Of a stretch of 64,000 nucleotides of DNA, positions 9,847 to 19,035 are shown piece by piece (positions within the stretch are counted from its first letter, which is position 1; each line of letters starts with the position of its first letter). Source of the DNA: Streptomyces sp. NBC_01255 (lineage in GTDB: Bacteria; Actinomycetota; Actinomycetes; Streptomycetales; Streptomycetaceae). Made by a program: the position numbers and the translations under genes. The notes under the pieces are model-generated. The model was given only the letters and a program-made list of their open reading frames with translations, ran no database searches and was not told the origin of the DNA. The stretch covers positions 4,092,001 through 4,156,000 of the forward strand of contig NZ_CP108474.1 of NCBI RefSeq assembly GCF_036226445.1. The letters are read 5' to 3'.

Positions 9847-10000
9847 CGGCTCATTGTGTCCGGTGGGCTCGGGGTGCGCCTCGGGGTTTACCCGGGTGCG
9901 CCCCCTAGCCGGAAGGGGGACGAGTGTCCCCAGCCTGTGGACGGCCGCGCGGCCGTAACCGTCACCGTCGTCATGGCGGCGCTCCTGCCTCTGCGGGGCC

Positions 10001-12223
10001 TCACGCCGGTAGTGACCTCGATGCCGGGATCAGTGGGCCCTGGACCGCTCGGTGGGCGCGGGGTTCCGTGGTGTTCGTCCAGCAGGAGCCTCGGCGGGCG
10101 AGGAGGCGGTGGAGCCAGAGTTCGGTGGAGACCAGGTCGGCGAGGCCGTCCAGGGGGACGGGGGCGCCGTCGGCCGCCGCGCACAGTGCCTCGCGGACGA
10201 CGCGGGCCTCGATCAGGCCCGCGTCCGCGAGGAGCGGGGCGTCGAAGAGGGCCAGGAGGTGGGGGAGCGCGGCGCGCAGGCCCGCGCGCGCGGCGGCGGC
10301 CGGGACCGCCGGGTGGGGTGCGCCCCAGCCCGGGGGGAGGTCGTGGACGCCGGCGCCCGTGAGGACGGTGCGCAGGATGCCTGCTCGGGCGTCCGGTTGG
10401 ACCCGGAGGGATTCGGGGAGCGCGCGGCAGGCCCGTACCACCTGGTTGTCGAGGAACGGGGCGTGGAGCCGCTGGCCGCGGATCTCCGCGGCCTGCTCCA
10501 GGACCCGGTGGTCGGCCGCGGCGCGGGCGAGGGCGGCACGCGCGCGTGCCTCGCCCGGGCGCTGGACGGAGGTCGGCAGGGTCGCCGCGCGGTTCAGGCG
10601 AACCGATACTTCAGCCAGCGCCTCCCCCGTCATCCAGCGTGCCGCGGGGCCCGGCCGCGACCAGGTGAGCGCGGAGAGCGAGGCCTCCAGGGGGCCGAAG
10701 CCGTCGGGGGGCGTGCGGTTCGCCTCCTGGACCCGGCGGGCCGCCGCCTCCAGGCCGGTGCGGTACGGGGTACGGGCCAGCTTCCGCGCCGCTCGGTACA
10801 CGGTCAGCGGCACCAGGAGCGCCCCCGCCGACGCGCCCGTCGCCTTGGCGAGCGCCGCCACCGGGCGCACCAGCGAGCGGCGCCTGCGGTCCATCAGGAG
10901 GTCGGCGAGGCGCGCCGGGTGCGCGTCCAGGACCTGCTTGGCGCCCATGCCCGTGAAGTGGTCGGCGCTGCCGCCCGCGAGCCGCCTGCGGTGCCGCTCG
11001 GCCGTGACGAGAGCAGGGCCCGGCTCGTCGGTGAGGGGCCCGTCCAGGGCCGCGTACGGGAGTGCCTCCTCGCCCGCCGCGACGACCACGTGGTGCAGGC
11101 GCGGGTCGGCCGCGAGCTCCCCGGCCCGCTTCAGTTCGTCCTCGCGGCCCGAACCGGCCCGGGTCGCCAGGTCGTTGAAGGTGACCGCGAGCAGCCGCTC
11201 CCCCGCGCCCGTGCCGTGGCCGAGGATCGTGCCCGGCCGGCCCGGCAGCCCCGCCGCGAGGAGCGCGATCGTGCCGGAGGCGCTGCCGCCGGACAGGTCG
11301 GCGCCGATGCCGGCCGCCGGGCCGCCGCCCCGGGCCGCGCGCCGGTCGGCGGGCCCCATCCCGGGGACCGGGCCCGGGTCGGGCAGCGGGGCCTCGGGCG
11401 CGTGCCGGGGCGCGGTGAGCCGGGCCCTGACGGCCTCGACCAGGGCGTCCCGTACCCCTTCGACGGCCTGCCGGGCGTCGGTCTCGGCCGCCGCGACCGC
11501 GAGCGAGGCCACCGTCTCGTACCCGGCGATCTCCCGCGAACCCTCCCGGAGGATCAGCGCGTGGCCGGGCGGCACCCGCCGCACCCCCTCGTACGGGGTG
11601 GAGTCGCGGAGCGCCTCCGGGGTCTCGGGGCAGGCGAGCAGGGCGCCGAGGTGGCCGATGTCGAGCTGGGCCTCGACGAGGTCGGCGAGCGGCAGGGCGG
11701 CGGTCGCGAAGGCGGTGCCGCCGGCCCACGGGGTGTGGAAAACCGGCCGGGCGCCCGCGAGATCACCGGTGACGGTGACGCGGCGGCCGGCCTTGACGAC
11801 GGCGGTATAGCTGCCCGGCCACGCCGTCAGATGCCGCAGTGCGCCCCCGCGCGCGGTGAGCAGGCCGACCCGCAGCTCCTCGTCGGTGGCGGCGCAGCAG
11901 CCGAGCACGGCGAGGCGGGTGTGGTCGTCGACGGCCACCACCCGCACCTCGTCGGGGCGCCAGTCGCCGACCGCCCACAGCGGATCGGGGTCGCCCCAGA
12001 GGAGTTGGGCGCCCACCGGTTGCACCGTGCGCGCCTCGGACGCCGCCGTGCCGGCGCTCGCGTAGCCGGTCGCGCCGGAGTCGTAGCCCGTCGTGGAGCC
12101 GTAGCCGCCCGTGGAGTCGTAGCCCCTTGTGGAGTCGTAGCCGCCGTTCACCGCTCCCGCCCGCGCCCCCGCGGTCGTTGCGAAGCTCGCGGCGACACTG
12201 CTCCAGCCCACCAGCCATCGCAT
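10001..12223 (-). CDS. Asparagine-synthetase homologue lacking the glutaminase cysteine
   Basis: 740-residue AsnB-superfamily protein. The N-terminal amidotransferase fold is present ([27 protein letters not shown]) but begins MRWLVGW, so the Cys2 nucleophile is absent. The ATP-pyrophosphatase motif is SGGSASG at about residue 313 rather than SGGxDS. The C-terminal [11 protein letters not shown] matches the AsnB RVPFLD region. Lasso-peptide cyclases also lack Cys2, but no precursor, leader peptidase or RRE gene is adjacent. Residues 20-50 carry an odd Gly-Tyr-Asp-Ser-Thr repeat. The ATG at 12223 has an excellent GGAGG five bases upstream, favouring it over an ATG 36 bases earlier. Whether it amidates anything is unknown; it is conserved in Streptomyces cores by memory. 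Confidence 0.75.
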   Translation of the reverse strand: MRWLVGWSSVAASFATTAGARAGAVNGGYDSTRGYDSTGGYGSTTGYDSGATGYASAGTAASEARTVQPVGAQLLWGDPDPLWAVGDWRPDEVRVVAVDDHTRLAVLGCCAATDEELRVGLLTARGGALRHLTAWPGSYTAVVKAGRRVTVTGDLAGARPVFHTPWAGGTAFATAALPLADLVEAQLDIGHLGALLACPETPEALRDSTPYEGVRRVPPGHALILREGSREIAGYETVASLAVAAAETDARQAVEGVRDALVEAVRARLTAPRHAPEAPLPDPGPVPGMGPADRRAARGGGPAAGIGADLSGGSASGTIALLAAGLPGRPGTILGHGTGAGERLLAVTFNDLATRAGSGREDELKRAGELAADPRLHHVVVAAGEEALPYAALDGPLTDEPGPALVTAERHRRRLAGGSADHFTGMGAKQVLDAHPARLADLLMDRRRRSLVRPVAALAKATGASAGALLVPLTVYRAARKLARTPYRTGLEAAARRVQEANRTPPDGFGPLEASLSALTWSRPGPAARWMTGEALAEVSVRLNRAATLPTSVQRPGEARARAALARAAADHRVLEQAAEIRGQRLHAPFLDNQVVRACRALPESLRVQPDARAGILRTVLTGAGVHDLPPGWGAPHPAVPAAAARAGLRAALPHLLALFDAPLLADAGLIEARVVREALCAAADGAPVPLDGLADLVSTELWLHRLLARRGSCWTNTTEPRAHRAVQGPLIPASRSLPA

Positions 12224-12796
12224 CGGCGCCTCCACGTCCGTTTCGGTGGAGGCCATGCTGCCACGACAACGGCGCACGGGGCGGAGTCCGGGCGCACGCT
12301 TACGAAAGCTGAATGCGCCCCTGGCATGGGCCAGTTGGGAACCGGCGTCATTCGGCCAAATATCGACCCTCCCCGGAGGGTCCCGAAGGCGTCCACGCCT
12401 TCGCCCGGCGCACCGCCGGCCCTCATGCGTCACCGGCAGCCCGGGAGGCGCTCCCGCCTCCCGGCGCCGTCCGCCGCCCGCGGGGAGCAGAGCGGCGGTG
12501 TCCCCCAGCCCACTGGTCCGGGACACCGTTCCCGGCCGAGCGGGCCGACCCACGCACCACCCATGGAAGCGCTCCCCCCGCCGGCCGGACGAGAGCGCAC
12601 GGCCGGGCGCACGGCCACACGGCGGGAGCACGGGGCGGGCCGGCTGCCCTCGGCGCCGACCGTTCACACAACAATCTCGCCATCCGGAACACCGCCCCTT
12701 AACGGTAGGGATGCGGCGAACTACGCTGTGTTTACGAATGCCGCACGCCTATGCCCGGCGTCGTGGCGGCCGTCTGTGGTGTCGAGGGGTGGCGTC
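12224..12796. other. 573-bp divergent intergenic region
   Basis: No gene seen. The stretch holds the promoters of the AsnB-like gene (minus) and the NsdA-like regulator (plus). A short inverted repeat CCCTCC/GGAGGG sits at about 12369-12380. No recognised operator was found. Confidence 0.45.
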
Positions 12797-14254
12797 ATGT
12801 CCAGGGAGCAACGCGGGCCGAACGAAAAGCTCGGCACGGTTCTCGCCCTCGCGGGAATCAGCAACGCCGGGCTGGCCCGGCGCGTCAACGACCTCGGCTC
12901 GCAACGGGGTCTGACGCTTCGTTACGACAAGACCTCGGTCGCCCGGTGGGTGTCGAAGGGCATGGTGCCGCAGGGCGCCGCCCCGCACCTGATCGCCGCC
13001 GCGATCGGCCAGAAGCTCGGCCGGCCCGTGCCGCTGCACGAGATCGGGCTCGCGGACGCCGACCCGGCGCCGGAGGTGGGGCTCGCCTTCCCGCGCGACG
13101 TGGGCGAGGCGGTCCGCTCGGCCACCGACCTGTACCGGCTGGATCTCGCCGGGCGGCGGGCGGGCGGTGGTGGCATCTGGCAGTCACTGGCCGGCTCCTT
13201 CGCCGTGAGCGCGTACGCCACGCCCGCGTCCCGCTGGCTGATAACCCCCGCCGACCCGTCGGTGGAGCGCGAGGCGCCCCGCTCCGGCCCCGGCGGGGAG
13301 GGCGCGAGCTCCGCCGCCACGGCCGCCGCGGAGCACGCGCGCGTGGGCCACAGCGACGTCGCCAAGCTCCGCGAGGCCGCCGAGGACGCGCGGCGATGGG
13401 ACTCCAAGTACGGCGGCGGGGACTGGCGTTCGTCGATGGTGCCCGAGTGCTTACGCGTGGACGCGGCGCCGCTGCTGCTCGGCTCGTACTCGGACGAGGT
13501 CGGCCGCGCGCTCTTCGGGGCGACCGCCGAGCTCACGCGCCTGGCCGGCTGGATGGCCTTCGACACCGGCCAGCAGGAGGCCGCCCAGCGCTACTACATC
13601 CAGGCCCTGCGGCTCGCCCGCGCCGCCGCCGACGTGCCACTCGGCGGGTACGTCCTCGCCTCCATGTCCCTCCAGGCCACCTACCGGGGCTTCGCCGACG
13701 AGGGCGTCGACCTCGCCCAGGCCGCGCTCGAACGGAACCGGGGGCTCGCCACCGCCCGCACCATGTCCTTCTTCCGGCTCGTCGAGGCCCGCGCGCACGC
13801 CAAGGCCGGCGACGGGCCGGCCGCCGCGGCCGCGCTGAAGGCCGCCGAGGGGTGGCTGGAGCGGGCCCGGGCGGGCGACGCCGACCCGACGTGGCTGGGC
13901 TTCTACTCGTACGACCGGTTCTGCGCCGACGCCGCCGAGTGCTACCGGGACCTGAAGGCGCCCCGCGAGGTGCGCCGCTTCACCGAGCAGGCGCTGTCCC
14001 GGCCGACCGAGGAGTTCGTCCGCTCGCACGGGCTGCGGCTCGTCGTCTCCGCCGTCGCCGAGCTGGAGTCGGGCAATCTGGACGCGGCCTGCGCGGCGGG
14101 CACGCGCGCGGTGGAGGTGGCGGGGCGGATCTCCTCGGCGCGGACCACCGAGTACGTACGGGATCTGCTGCACCGGCTCGAACCGTACGGGGACGAGCCC
14201 CGCGTCATGGAGCTGCGGGAGCGGGCGCGGCCGCTGCTGGTCGCGCCGGTGTGA
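12797..14254 (+). CDS. NsdA-like developmental regulator (HTH plus TPR) with a TTA codon
   Basis: 485 residues. An XRE-like N-terminal region ([35 protein letters not shown], about 16-55) is followed by a C-terminal TPR-like array ([58 protein letters not shown]). This is the architecture of NsdA and related Streptomyces proteins that affect sporulation and antibiotic production; the S. coelicolor counterpart here is annotated as sporulation-associated, by memory. The ATG follows GGGGTGGCGTC. Leucine codon 219 (13451-13453) is TTA, the rare codon read by bldA tRNA, so translation is expected to depend on bldA. Function beyond regulation is inferred. Confidence 0.8.
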   Translation: MSREQRGPNEKLGTVLALAGISNAGLARRVNDLGSQRGLTLRYDKTSVARWVSKGMVPQGAAPHLIAAAIGQKLGRPVPLHEIGLADADPAPEVGLAFPRDVGEAVRSATDLYRLDLAGRRAGGGGIWQSLAGSFAVSAYATPASRWLITPADPSVEREAPRSGPGGEGASSAATAAAEHARVGHSDVAKLREAAEDARRWDSKYGGGDWRSSMVPECLRVDAAPLLLGSYSDEVGRALFGATAELTRLAGWMAFDTGQQEAAQRYYIQALRLARAAADVPLGGYVLASMSLQATYRGFADEGVDLAQAALERNRGLATARTMSFFRLVEARAHAKAGDGPAAAAALKAAEGWLERARAGDADPTWLGFYSYDRFCADAAECYRDLKAPREVRRFTEQALSRPTEEFVRSHGLRLVVSAVAELESGNLDAACAAGTRAVEVAGRISSARTTEYVRDLLHRLEPYGDEPRVMELRERARPLLVAPV

Positions 14255-14429
14255 CGTCCGGCCCCACGGCGTCCGGCCCACGACGCCGGGCCATGACGTC
14301 CGGGCCATGACGTCCGGCCCACGACGTCCGGCCTCACCTCGATCCACGTGACCTGCGTCTCGTGCGCTCTCGCGAGGTTTCGCGGGATTGTCAGTGGGCC
14401 AGTGCACTATCGGGGGTGGGAGGTGACAG

Positions 14430-15623
14430 GTGGCGCCGGTGTTTGACTGTGACGTGCTGGTGATCGGCGGCGGGATCGTCGGTCTGTCGACGGCGTACGC
14501 CCTGACGCGCGCCGCCCCCGGCACGCGGGTCACGGTCCTGGAGAAGGAGCACGCCCCCGCGCGGCACCAGACCGGCCGCAACAGCGGGGTGATCCACAGC
14601 GGGATCTACTACCGGCCCGGCTCGCTCAAGGCGCGGTACGCGGTCGAGGGCGCGGCCGAAATGGTCAAGTTCTGCGCGGAGTGGGGCATTCCGTACGAGG
14701 TGACGGGGAAGCTCGTCGTCGCCACCTCGCGCGACGAGCTGCCGCGGCTGCACGCGCTCGTGCAGCGCGGCAGGGAGAACGGCATCCCGGTGCGGGAGCT
14801 CGGCCCGGCGCAGATCAGCGAGTACGAACCGCGGGTGCGGGGGCTGGCCGCGATCCATGTCGGCACGACCGGCATCTGCGACTACACGGCCGTCGCCGAG
14901 CGGCTCGCGGAGGCGTCGGGAGCGCGGATCCTGTACGGGGCCGAGGTCACCGTCATCGACCGCCGCCCGTGGGGTGTCGCCGTGCGGACGGCGGACGGGC
15001 GGATCGTGCGGGCGCGGGTCCTGGTGAACTGCGCCGGGCTGCACTGCGACCGGATCGCGCGGCTCGCGGGCGACGATCCGGGGATGCGGATCGTCCCCTT
15101 CCGTGGGGAGTACTACGAGCTGGCCGACCCCTCGCTGGTGCGGGGGCTGGTCTATCCGGTGCCGGATCCGGCGTTCCCGTTCCTCGGGGTGCATCTGACC
15201 CGGGGCATCGACGGCGGCGTCCACATCGGGCCGAACGCGGTGCCGGCGCTCGCCCGGGAGGGATACGGCTGGTCCGTCGTCCGCCCGCGCGAGCTGGCCG
15301 CCACGCTGGCCTGGCCCGGGTCGTGGGCGATAGCCCGCGACCACTGGCGGTACGGGGCGGGTGAGCTGCGGCGCTCGGTGTCGAAGCGGGCCTTCACGGA
15401 GGCGGTGCGGAGACTGCTGCCGGTGGTGGAGGAGTCCGACCTGCGGCGCGCGGCGCCGGGGGTGCGGGCGCAGGCGGTGCTGCGGGACGGGACGCTGGTC
15501 GACGACTTCCTGATCCGGGAGGCGGCGCGGACGGTGCACGTGCTGAACGCGCCTTCGCCGGCGGCGACGGCGTCGCTGCCGATCGGGCGAGAGGTGGCTC
15601 GGCGGGCGCTGGCGCGGTTGTAG
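14430..15623 (+). CDS. lhgO: L-2-hydroxyglutarate oxidase
   Basis: FAD-dependent enzyme of 397 residues that oxidises L-2-hydroxyglutarate to 2-oxoglutarate, feeding electrons to the respiratory chain. The N-terminal FAD fold VLVIGGGIVGLSTAYAL is at about residues 9-26. The family signatures TGRNSGVIHSGIYY (about 50-63) and KARYAVEG follow, then NCAGLHCDRIARLAG, FRGEYYEL and a C-terminal FNAPSPAATAS-like segment (here LNAPSPAATAS). The GTG start at 14430 follows GGGAGGTGACAG, an excellent ribosome binding site. It lies 175 bp after the NsdA-like gene and ahead of trmB. Length and motifs fit the family well. Confidence 0.9.
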   Translation: MAPVFDCDVLVIGGGIVGLSTAYALTRAAPGTRVTVLEKEHAPARHQTGRNSGVIHSGIYYRPGSLKARYAVEGAAEMVKFCAEWGIPYEVTGKLVVATSRDELPRLHALVQRGRENGIPVRELGPAQISEYEPRVRGLAAIHVGTTGICDYTAVAERLAEASGARILYGAEVTVIDRRPWGVAVRTADGRIVRARVLVNCAGLHCDRIARLAGDDPGMRIVPFRGEYYELADPSLVRGLVYPVPDPAFPFLGVHLTRGIDGGVHIGPNAVPALAREGYGWSVVRPRELAATLAWPGSWAIARDHWRYGAGELRRSVSKRAFTEAVRRLLPVVEESDLRRAAPGVRAQAVLRDGTLVDDFLIREAARTVHVLNAPSPAATASLPIGREVARRALARL

Positions 15624-15797
15624 CTCCGCGAGTGGTGGGTGGGTGTCGCGCCGCGGGTGGCGGGCCCGGTCGACGGGTTGCGGCCCGACGGGTTGCGGCC
15701 CGACCGGCAGGCTCAGCGGTCCCGTCGGCGGGGCCCGGGTCCGTGCGCTCCCTCGTGGGCCCCGGGCATCGGCGGGGCGATCGTAGAATCGGACATT

Positions 15798-16592
15798 GTG
15801 TCCGAGCAGCCAGAGAACAGCCCGCAGTCCGCCGCCGATCCCGTCCAGCCCGTCGCGCGGCGGGGCAGTCGGATGTTCGCCCCCGGTGAGGGGCCCCTGC
15901 CCGATCCCGCCGGGGCTCATCACGAGCGGCGGATCCGGAGCTTCCAGCCCCGCCGCAGCCGCGTCACGTACGGGCAGGCCGAGGCCATGCTCAAGCGGTG
16001 GCCCGACTGGGGCCTCGACATCGACGGCAAGCGGGTCCTCGATCTCGGCGAGATGTTCGACGGGCTTCCGGTCGTCCTGGAGATCGGCTTCGGCATGGGC
16101 GAGGCGACCGCGCAGATGGCCGCCGCCGACCCCGGCACCGGCATCCTCGCCGTGGACGTCCACACCCCCGGCCAGGGCAACCTCCTCGGCCTCGCCGACC
16201 GGAACGGCCTGACCAACGTCCGGGTGGCCAACGGCGACGCGATCATCCTGCTCCGCGAGATGATCGAGAAGGACGCCCTCGACGGCTGCCGCGTCTACTT
16301 CCCGGACCCGTGGCCCAAGGCCCGCCACCACAAGCGGCGTCTGATCCAGCCCGAGTTCCTCAGCCTGCTCGCGACCCGCCTCAAGCCCGGCGGCGTGCTG
16401 CACTGCGCCACCGACTGGGAGTCGTACGCCGAGCAGATGCTGGAGGTCCTCTCCGCGCATCCCGACTTCGAGAACACCCGCGCCGACGGCGGCTTCTCGC
16501 CCCGCCCGGACTTCCGGCCCGTCACCCGCTTCGAGGGGCAGGGCCTGGACAAGGGGCACGTCGTGCACGATCTCCTCTTCCGGAGGAAGTGA
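15798..16592 (+). CDS. trmB: tRNA (guanine-N7)-methyltransferase
   Basis: SAM-dependent enzyme of 264 residues that makes m7G46 in the variable loop of tRNAs. The SAM-binding motif is LEIGFGMGEATAQMA (about residues 92-106). The family hallmark YFPDPWPKARHHKRRL is present, as is a C-terminal TRFEGQGLDKGHVVHDL matching the TrmB TxFE motif. The N-terminal 70 residues are a lineage-typical extension (RIRSFQPRRSRVT). The GTG at 15798 begins MSEQPENS; an upstream in-frame region to 15639 has no family similarity. It precedes the PrsW-like gene by 66 bp and may be cotranscribed with it. Confidence 0.93.
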   Translation: MSEQPENSPQSAADPVQPVARRGSRMFAPGEGPLPDPAGAHHERRIRSFQPRRSRVTYGQAEAMLKRWPDWGLDIDGKRVLDLGEMFDGLPVVLEIGFGMGEATAQMAAADPGTGILAVDVHTPGQGNLLGLADRNGLTNVRVANGDAIILLREMIEKDALDGCRVYFPDPWPKARHHKRRLIQPEFLSLLATRLKPGGVLHCATDWESYAEQMLEVLSAHPDFENTRADGGFSPRPDFRPVTRFEGQGLDKGHVVHDLLFRRK

Positions 16593-16658
16593 CAGGAAGT
16601 GACAGGGAGTACGTAACTCCTTCGCCCGGTGTCGGTGGGGGTCGTTAGGGTCGCTCAC

Positions 16659-18020
16659 GTGTCGAACCCCGTCCCCGCCGAAGCCGCGGCCGAAGAAGCA
16701 GCGGCCGAGGCGCATCGCGCGACCGCTCCCGTCCCGCACCGGGACACCGACGAGCCGGACTTCCCGGCCGCCGCCGACCGGTCCCAGTGGCGCTACCGGC
16801 CCCGCCGCGCCTTCTGGCGCAGCCGGCTGGTCCGGGCCGTCGCCGTGATCACCGTGCTCGCGACCTGCGCCCTGTTCATCCTGGCGCTGGTCCGCGAGCA
16901 GACCGGCACCCAGGGCTTCCTCGTCGGCCTGGGCCTCGCCGTGTTCCCCGTACCGCTGCTCATGGCCGCGTTCCGCTGGCTCGACCGGGTCGAGCCAGGC
17001 CCCTGGAAGAACCTGCTCTTCGCCTTCGCGTGGGGCGCCTTCGCCGCCGCGCTCGTCGCGATCCTGGCGAACACCTTCGCGGTCCGCTGGATCGCGACGG
17101 CCACCGCCGACCCGGACTCGGCGGACACCCTCGGCGCCACGGTGGTCGCGCCGGTCGTGGAGGAGTGCGCGAAGGCCGCCGCGATCCTGCTGCTCTTCCT
17201 CTTCCGCCGGCGGCACTTCGGCGGACTCGTCGACGGGGTCGTCGCCGCCGGTTTCACCGCGACCGGCTTCGCCTTCACCGAGAACATCCTCTATCTCGGC
17301 AACGCCTTCGGGGAGGACCAGGAGTTCGGCAACTCCGGCATCGGCTCGGTGACCGCCGGGACCTTCTTCGTACGGGTCGTGATGTCGCCGTTCGCGCATC
17401 CGCTCTTCACCGTGCTCACCGGCCTCGGCTTCGGCTTCGCCGCGCTCGCGCCGCGCGGGAAGCGGATCCGGCGGGTGCTGCTGCCGATCACCGGCCTGCT
17501 GCTCGCCATGGGCATGCACGCCGCCTGGAACGGCGCCGCCACCTTCGGCGGTCCCCTGGCCTTCTTCGTGGTGTACGGCTGCTTCATGGTCCCCGCCTTC
17601 GGCCTGCTGACCTGGCTCGCCGTGTGGAGCCGGCAGCGCGAGCTGCGCACGATATCCGGGGAGCTCCCGGCGTACGCGGCGGCCGGCTGGCTCTCCCCCG
17701 CCGAGCCGCTCGCCCTCTCCTCGATGCGCGCCCGCCAGGTGGCCCGGGCGTTCGCCGCCCGGACGTACGGCGCTCCGGCGGCGCGGGCCGTCAGCGAGTA
17801 CGAGTCCTTCGCGACGACCCTCGCGTCCCTCCGGGACCGGGCCCGGCGCGGCGCGGCCGGACCCGATTTCCCGGCGCGGGAGCAGGAGCTCCTGCACCAC
17901 CTCTGGCAGCGCCGGGCGGTCGCCTCGCCCGCGCTCACGTACGCGGCGCGGGCGACCGGCCGGGCGTGGACGCCGCCGCAGTACCTGGACTACGGCGACT
18001 ACAACCCGTACCGCAGTTAG
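16659..18020 (+). CDS. PrsW-family intramembrane metalloprotease
   Basis: 453-residue polytopic membrane protein. The PrsW motifs are visible: EECAK at about residues 167-171 (EExxK), FTEN at about 206-209 (FxxxE-type motif), the segment HPLFT near 248 and GMHAAWNG near 286. PrsW proteins cleave membrane-anchored anti-sigma factors, but the substrate here is unknown. About eight hydrophobic segments cover residues 50-325. A cytoplasmic, Ala/Arg-rich tail of about 120 residues follows (SSMRARQVARAFAARTYG) and is typical of the Streptomyces homologues. The GTG at 16659 starts MSNPVPAEAAAEE; an upstream in-frame start at 16629 is possible. Confidence 0.85.
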   Translation: MSNPVPAEAAAEEAAAEAHRATAPVPHRDTDEPDFPAAADRSQWRYRPRRAFWRSRLVRAVAVITVLATCALFILALVREQTGTQGFLVGLGLAVFPVPLLMAAFRWLDRVEPGPWKNLLFAFAWGAFAAALVAILANTFAVRWIATATADPDSADTLGATVVAPVVEECAKAAAILLLFLFRRRHFGGLVDGVVAAGFTATGFAFTENILYLGNAFGEDQEFGNSGIGSVTAGTFFVRVVMSPFAHPLFTVLTGLGFGFAALAPRGKRIRRVLLPITGLLLAMGMHAAWNGAATFGGPLAFFVVYGCFMVPAFGLLTWLAVWSRQRELRTISGELPAYAAAGWLSPAEPLALSSMRARQVARAFAARTYGAPAARAVSEYESFATTLASLRDRARRGAAGPDFPAREQELLHHLWQRRAVASPALTYAARATGRAWTPPQYLDYGDYNPYRS

Positions 18021-18038
18021 CCGGAGTGAGCCGGTGCC

Positions 18039-18986
18039 TCAGACCGCCGAGGCCTCCGTCAGAAGCGTCAGGTCCGCCGCGGTGAGGGTGAGGTCCGCGG
18101 ACGCGACCAGGGCGGGGAGCTGCTCGACCGTACGGGCCGAGGCGATCGGCGCGGCGACGGTCGGCCGGGAGGCCAGCCAGGCGAGGGCGACGGTGGCGAG
18201 CTCGGCCTCGTGGGCCTCGGCGACCGCGTCGAGTGCGGAGAGCACGGCCCGGCCCCGGTCGGTGTCCAGGTGTTCGCCGGCTCCGGAGGCGCGGACGCTG
18301 TCGACGGTGGCACCGGGGCGGTACTTGCCGGTGAGGAAGCCGGAGGCGAGCCCGAAGTACGGGACGGCGGCGAGCCCGGCGCTCTCGACGGTCTCCAGGA
18401 GCGGGCCCTCGTAGGTGTCGCGCGAGACCAGGTTGTAGTGCGGCTGGAGCGCGACGTACCGGGCGAGGCCCTCGGCCTCCGCGAAGTCGAGGGAGGCGCG
18501 CAGCCGCTCGGGGGAGATGTTGGAGGCGGCGACGGCCCGCACCTTGCCGTCCTTCACGAGCTGGTCGAGGGCGGTGACGATCTCCTCGACCGGGACCGAC
18601 TCGTCGTCGAAGTGCGTGTAGTAGAGGTCGATGCGGTCGGTGCCGAGGCGGCGCAGCGATTCCTCCACGCCCGCCTTGATGGTGGTGGCGGAGAGCCCCT
18701 TGAAGCGGGGGTGGGCGCCGACCTTGGTGGCGACGACGATGTCGTCGCGGTTGCCGCGGGAGGCGAGCCAGCGGCCGATGACGGTCTCGGACTCGCCGCC
18801 CTCGTTGCCCTCGGCCCAGGCGGAGTACATGTCCGCGGTGTCGACGAAGTTTCCGCCGGCGGCGGCGTAGGCGTCGAGGACGGCGAAGGACTGTGCCTCG
18901 TCGGCGGTCCAGCCGAAGACGTTGCCGCCCAGGGCGAGCGGGAAGACGTGCAGATCGGAAGAGCCCAGCGTGCGGAGAGAAGTCAT
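18039..18986 (-). CDS. Aldo/keto reductase
   Basis: 315-residue NADPH-dependent oxidoreductase with a TIM-barrel fold. The catalytic tetrad region is visible: D and Y in NFVDTADMYSAWAEG, K in VVATKVGAHPRF and H in YYTHFDDESVPVEE. NADP-binding C-terminal residues lie in GKYRPGA and PIASARTVEQLP. It is closest to the YajO/Tas-like general aldo/keto reductases. The ATG at 18986 (MTSLRTLGSSD) fits the family; a GTG 21 bases upstream is possible but lacks a ribosome binding site. Substrate unknown. Confidence 0.88.
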   Translation of the reverse strand: MTSLRTLGSSDLHVFPLALGGNVFGWTADEAQSFAVLDAYAAAGGNFVDTADMYSAWAEGNEGGESETVIGRWLASRGNRDDIVVATKVGAHPRFKGLSATTIKAGVEESLRRLGTDRIDLYYTHFDDESVPVEEIVTALDQLVKDGKVRAVAASNISPERLRASLDFAEAEGLARYVALQPHYNLVSRDTYEGPLLETVESAGLAAVPYFGLASGFLTGKYRPGATVDSVRASGAGEHLDTDRGRAVLSALDAVAEAHEAELATVALAWLASRPTVAAPIASARTVEQLPALVASADLTLTAADLTLLTEASAV

Positions 18987-19035
18987 GGGTTGATCAACCC
19001 TCTCCACCGCCGGGCCTATTCCGCGCTGGGCGGGA

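Noticed and set aside
6730..10362. Long plus-strand open frame across the SARP gene
   Set aside because: Low-complexity Gly/Val/Ala-rich shadow caused by high GC; the minus-strand frame has clear SARP and ATPase motifs.
10001..12667. Lasso-peptide biosynthesis cluster
   Set aside because: The AsnB-like gene alone is not enough; no precursor, RRE or leader-peptidase gene lies nearby.
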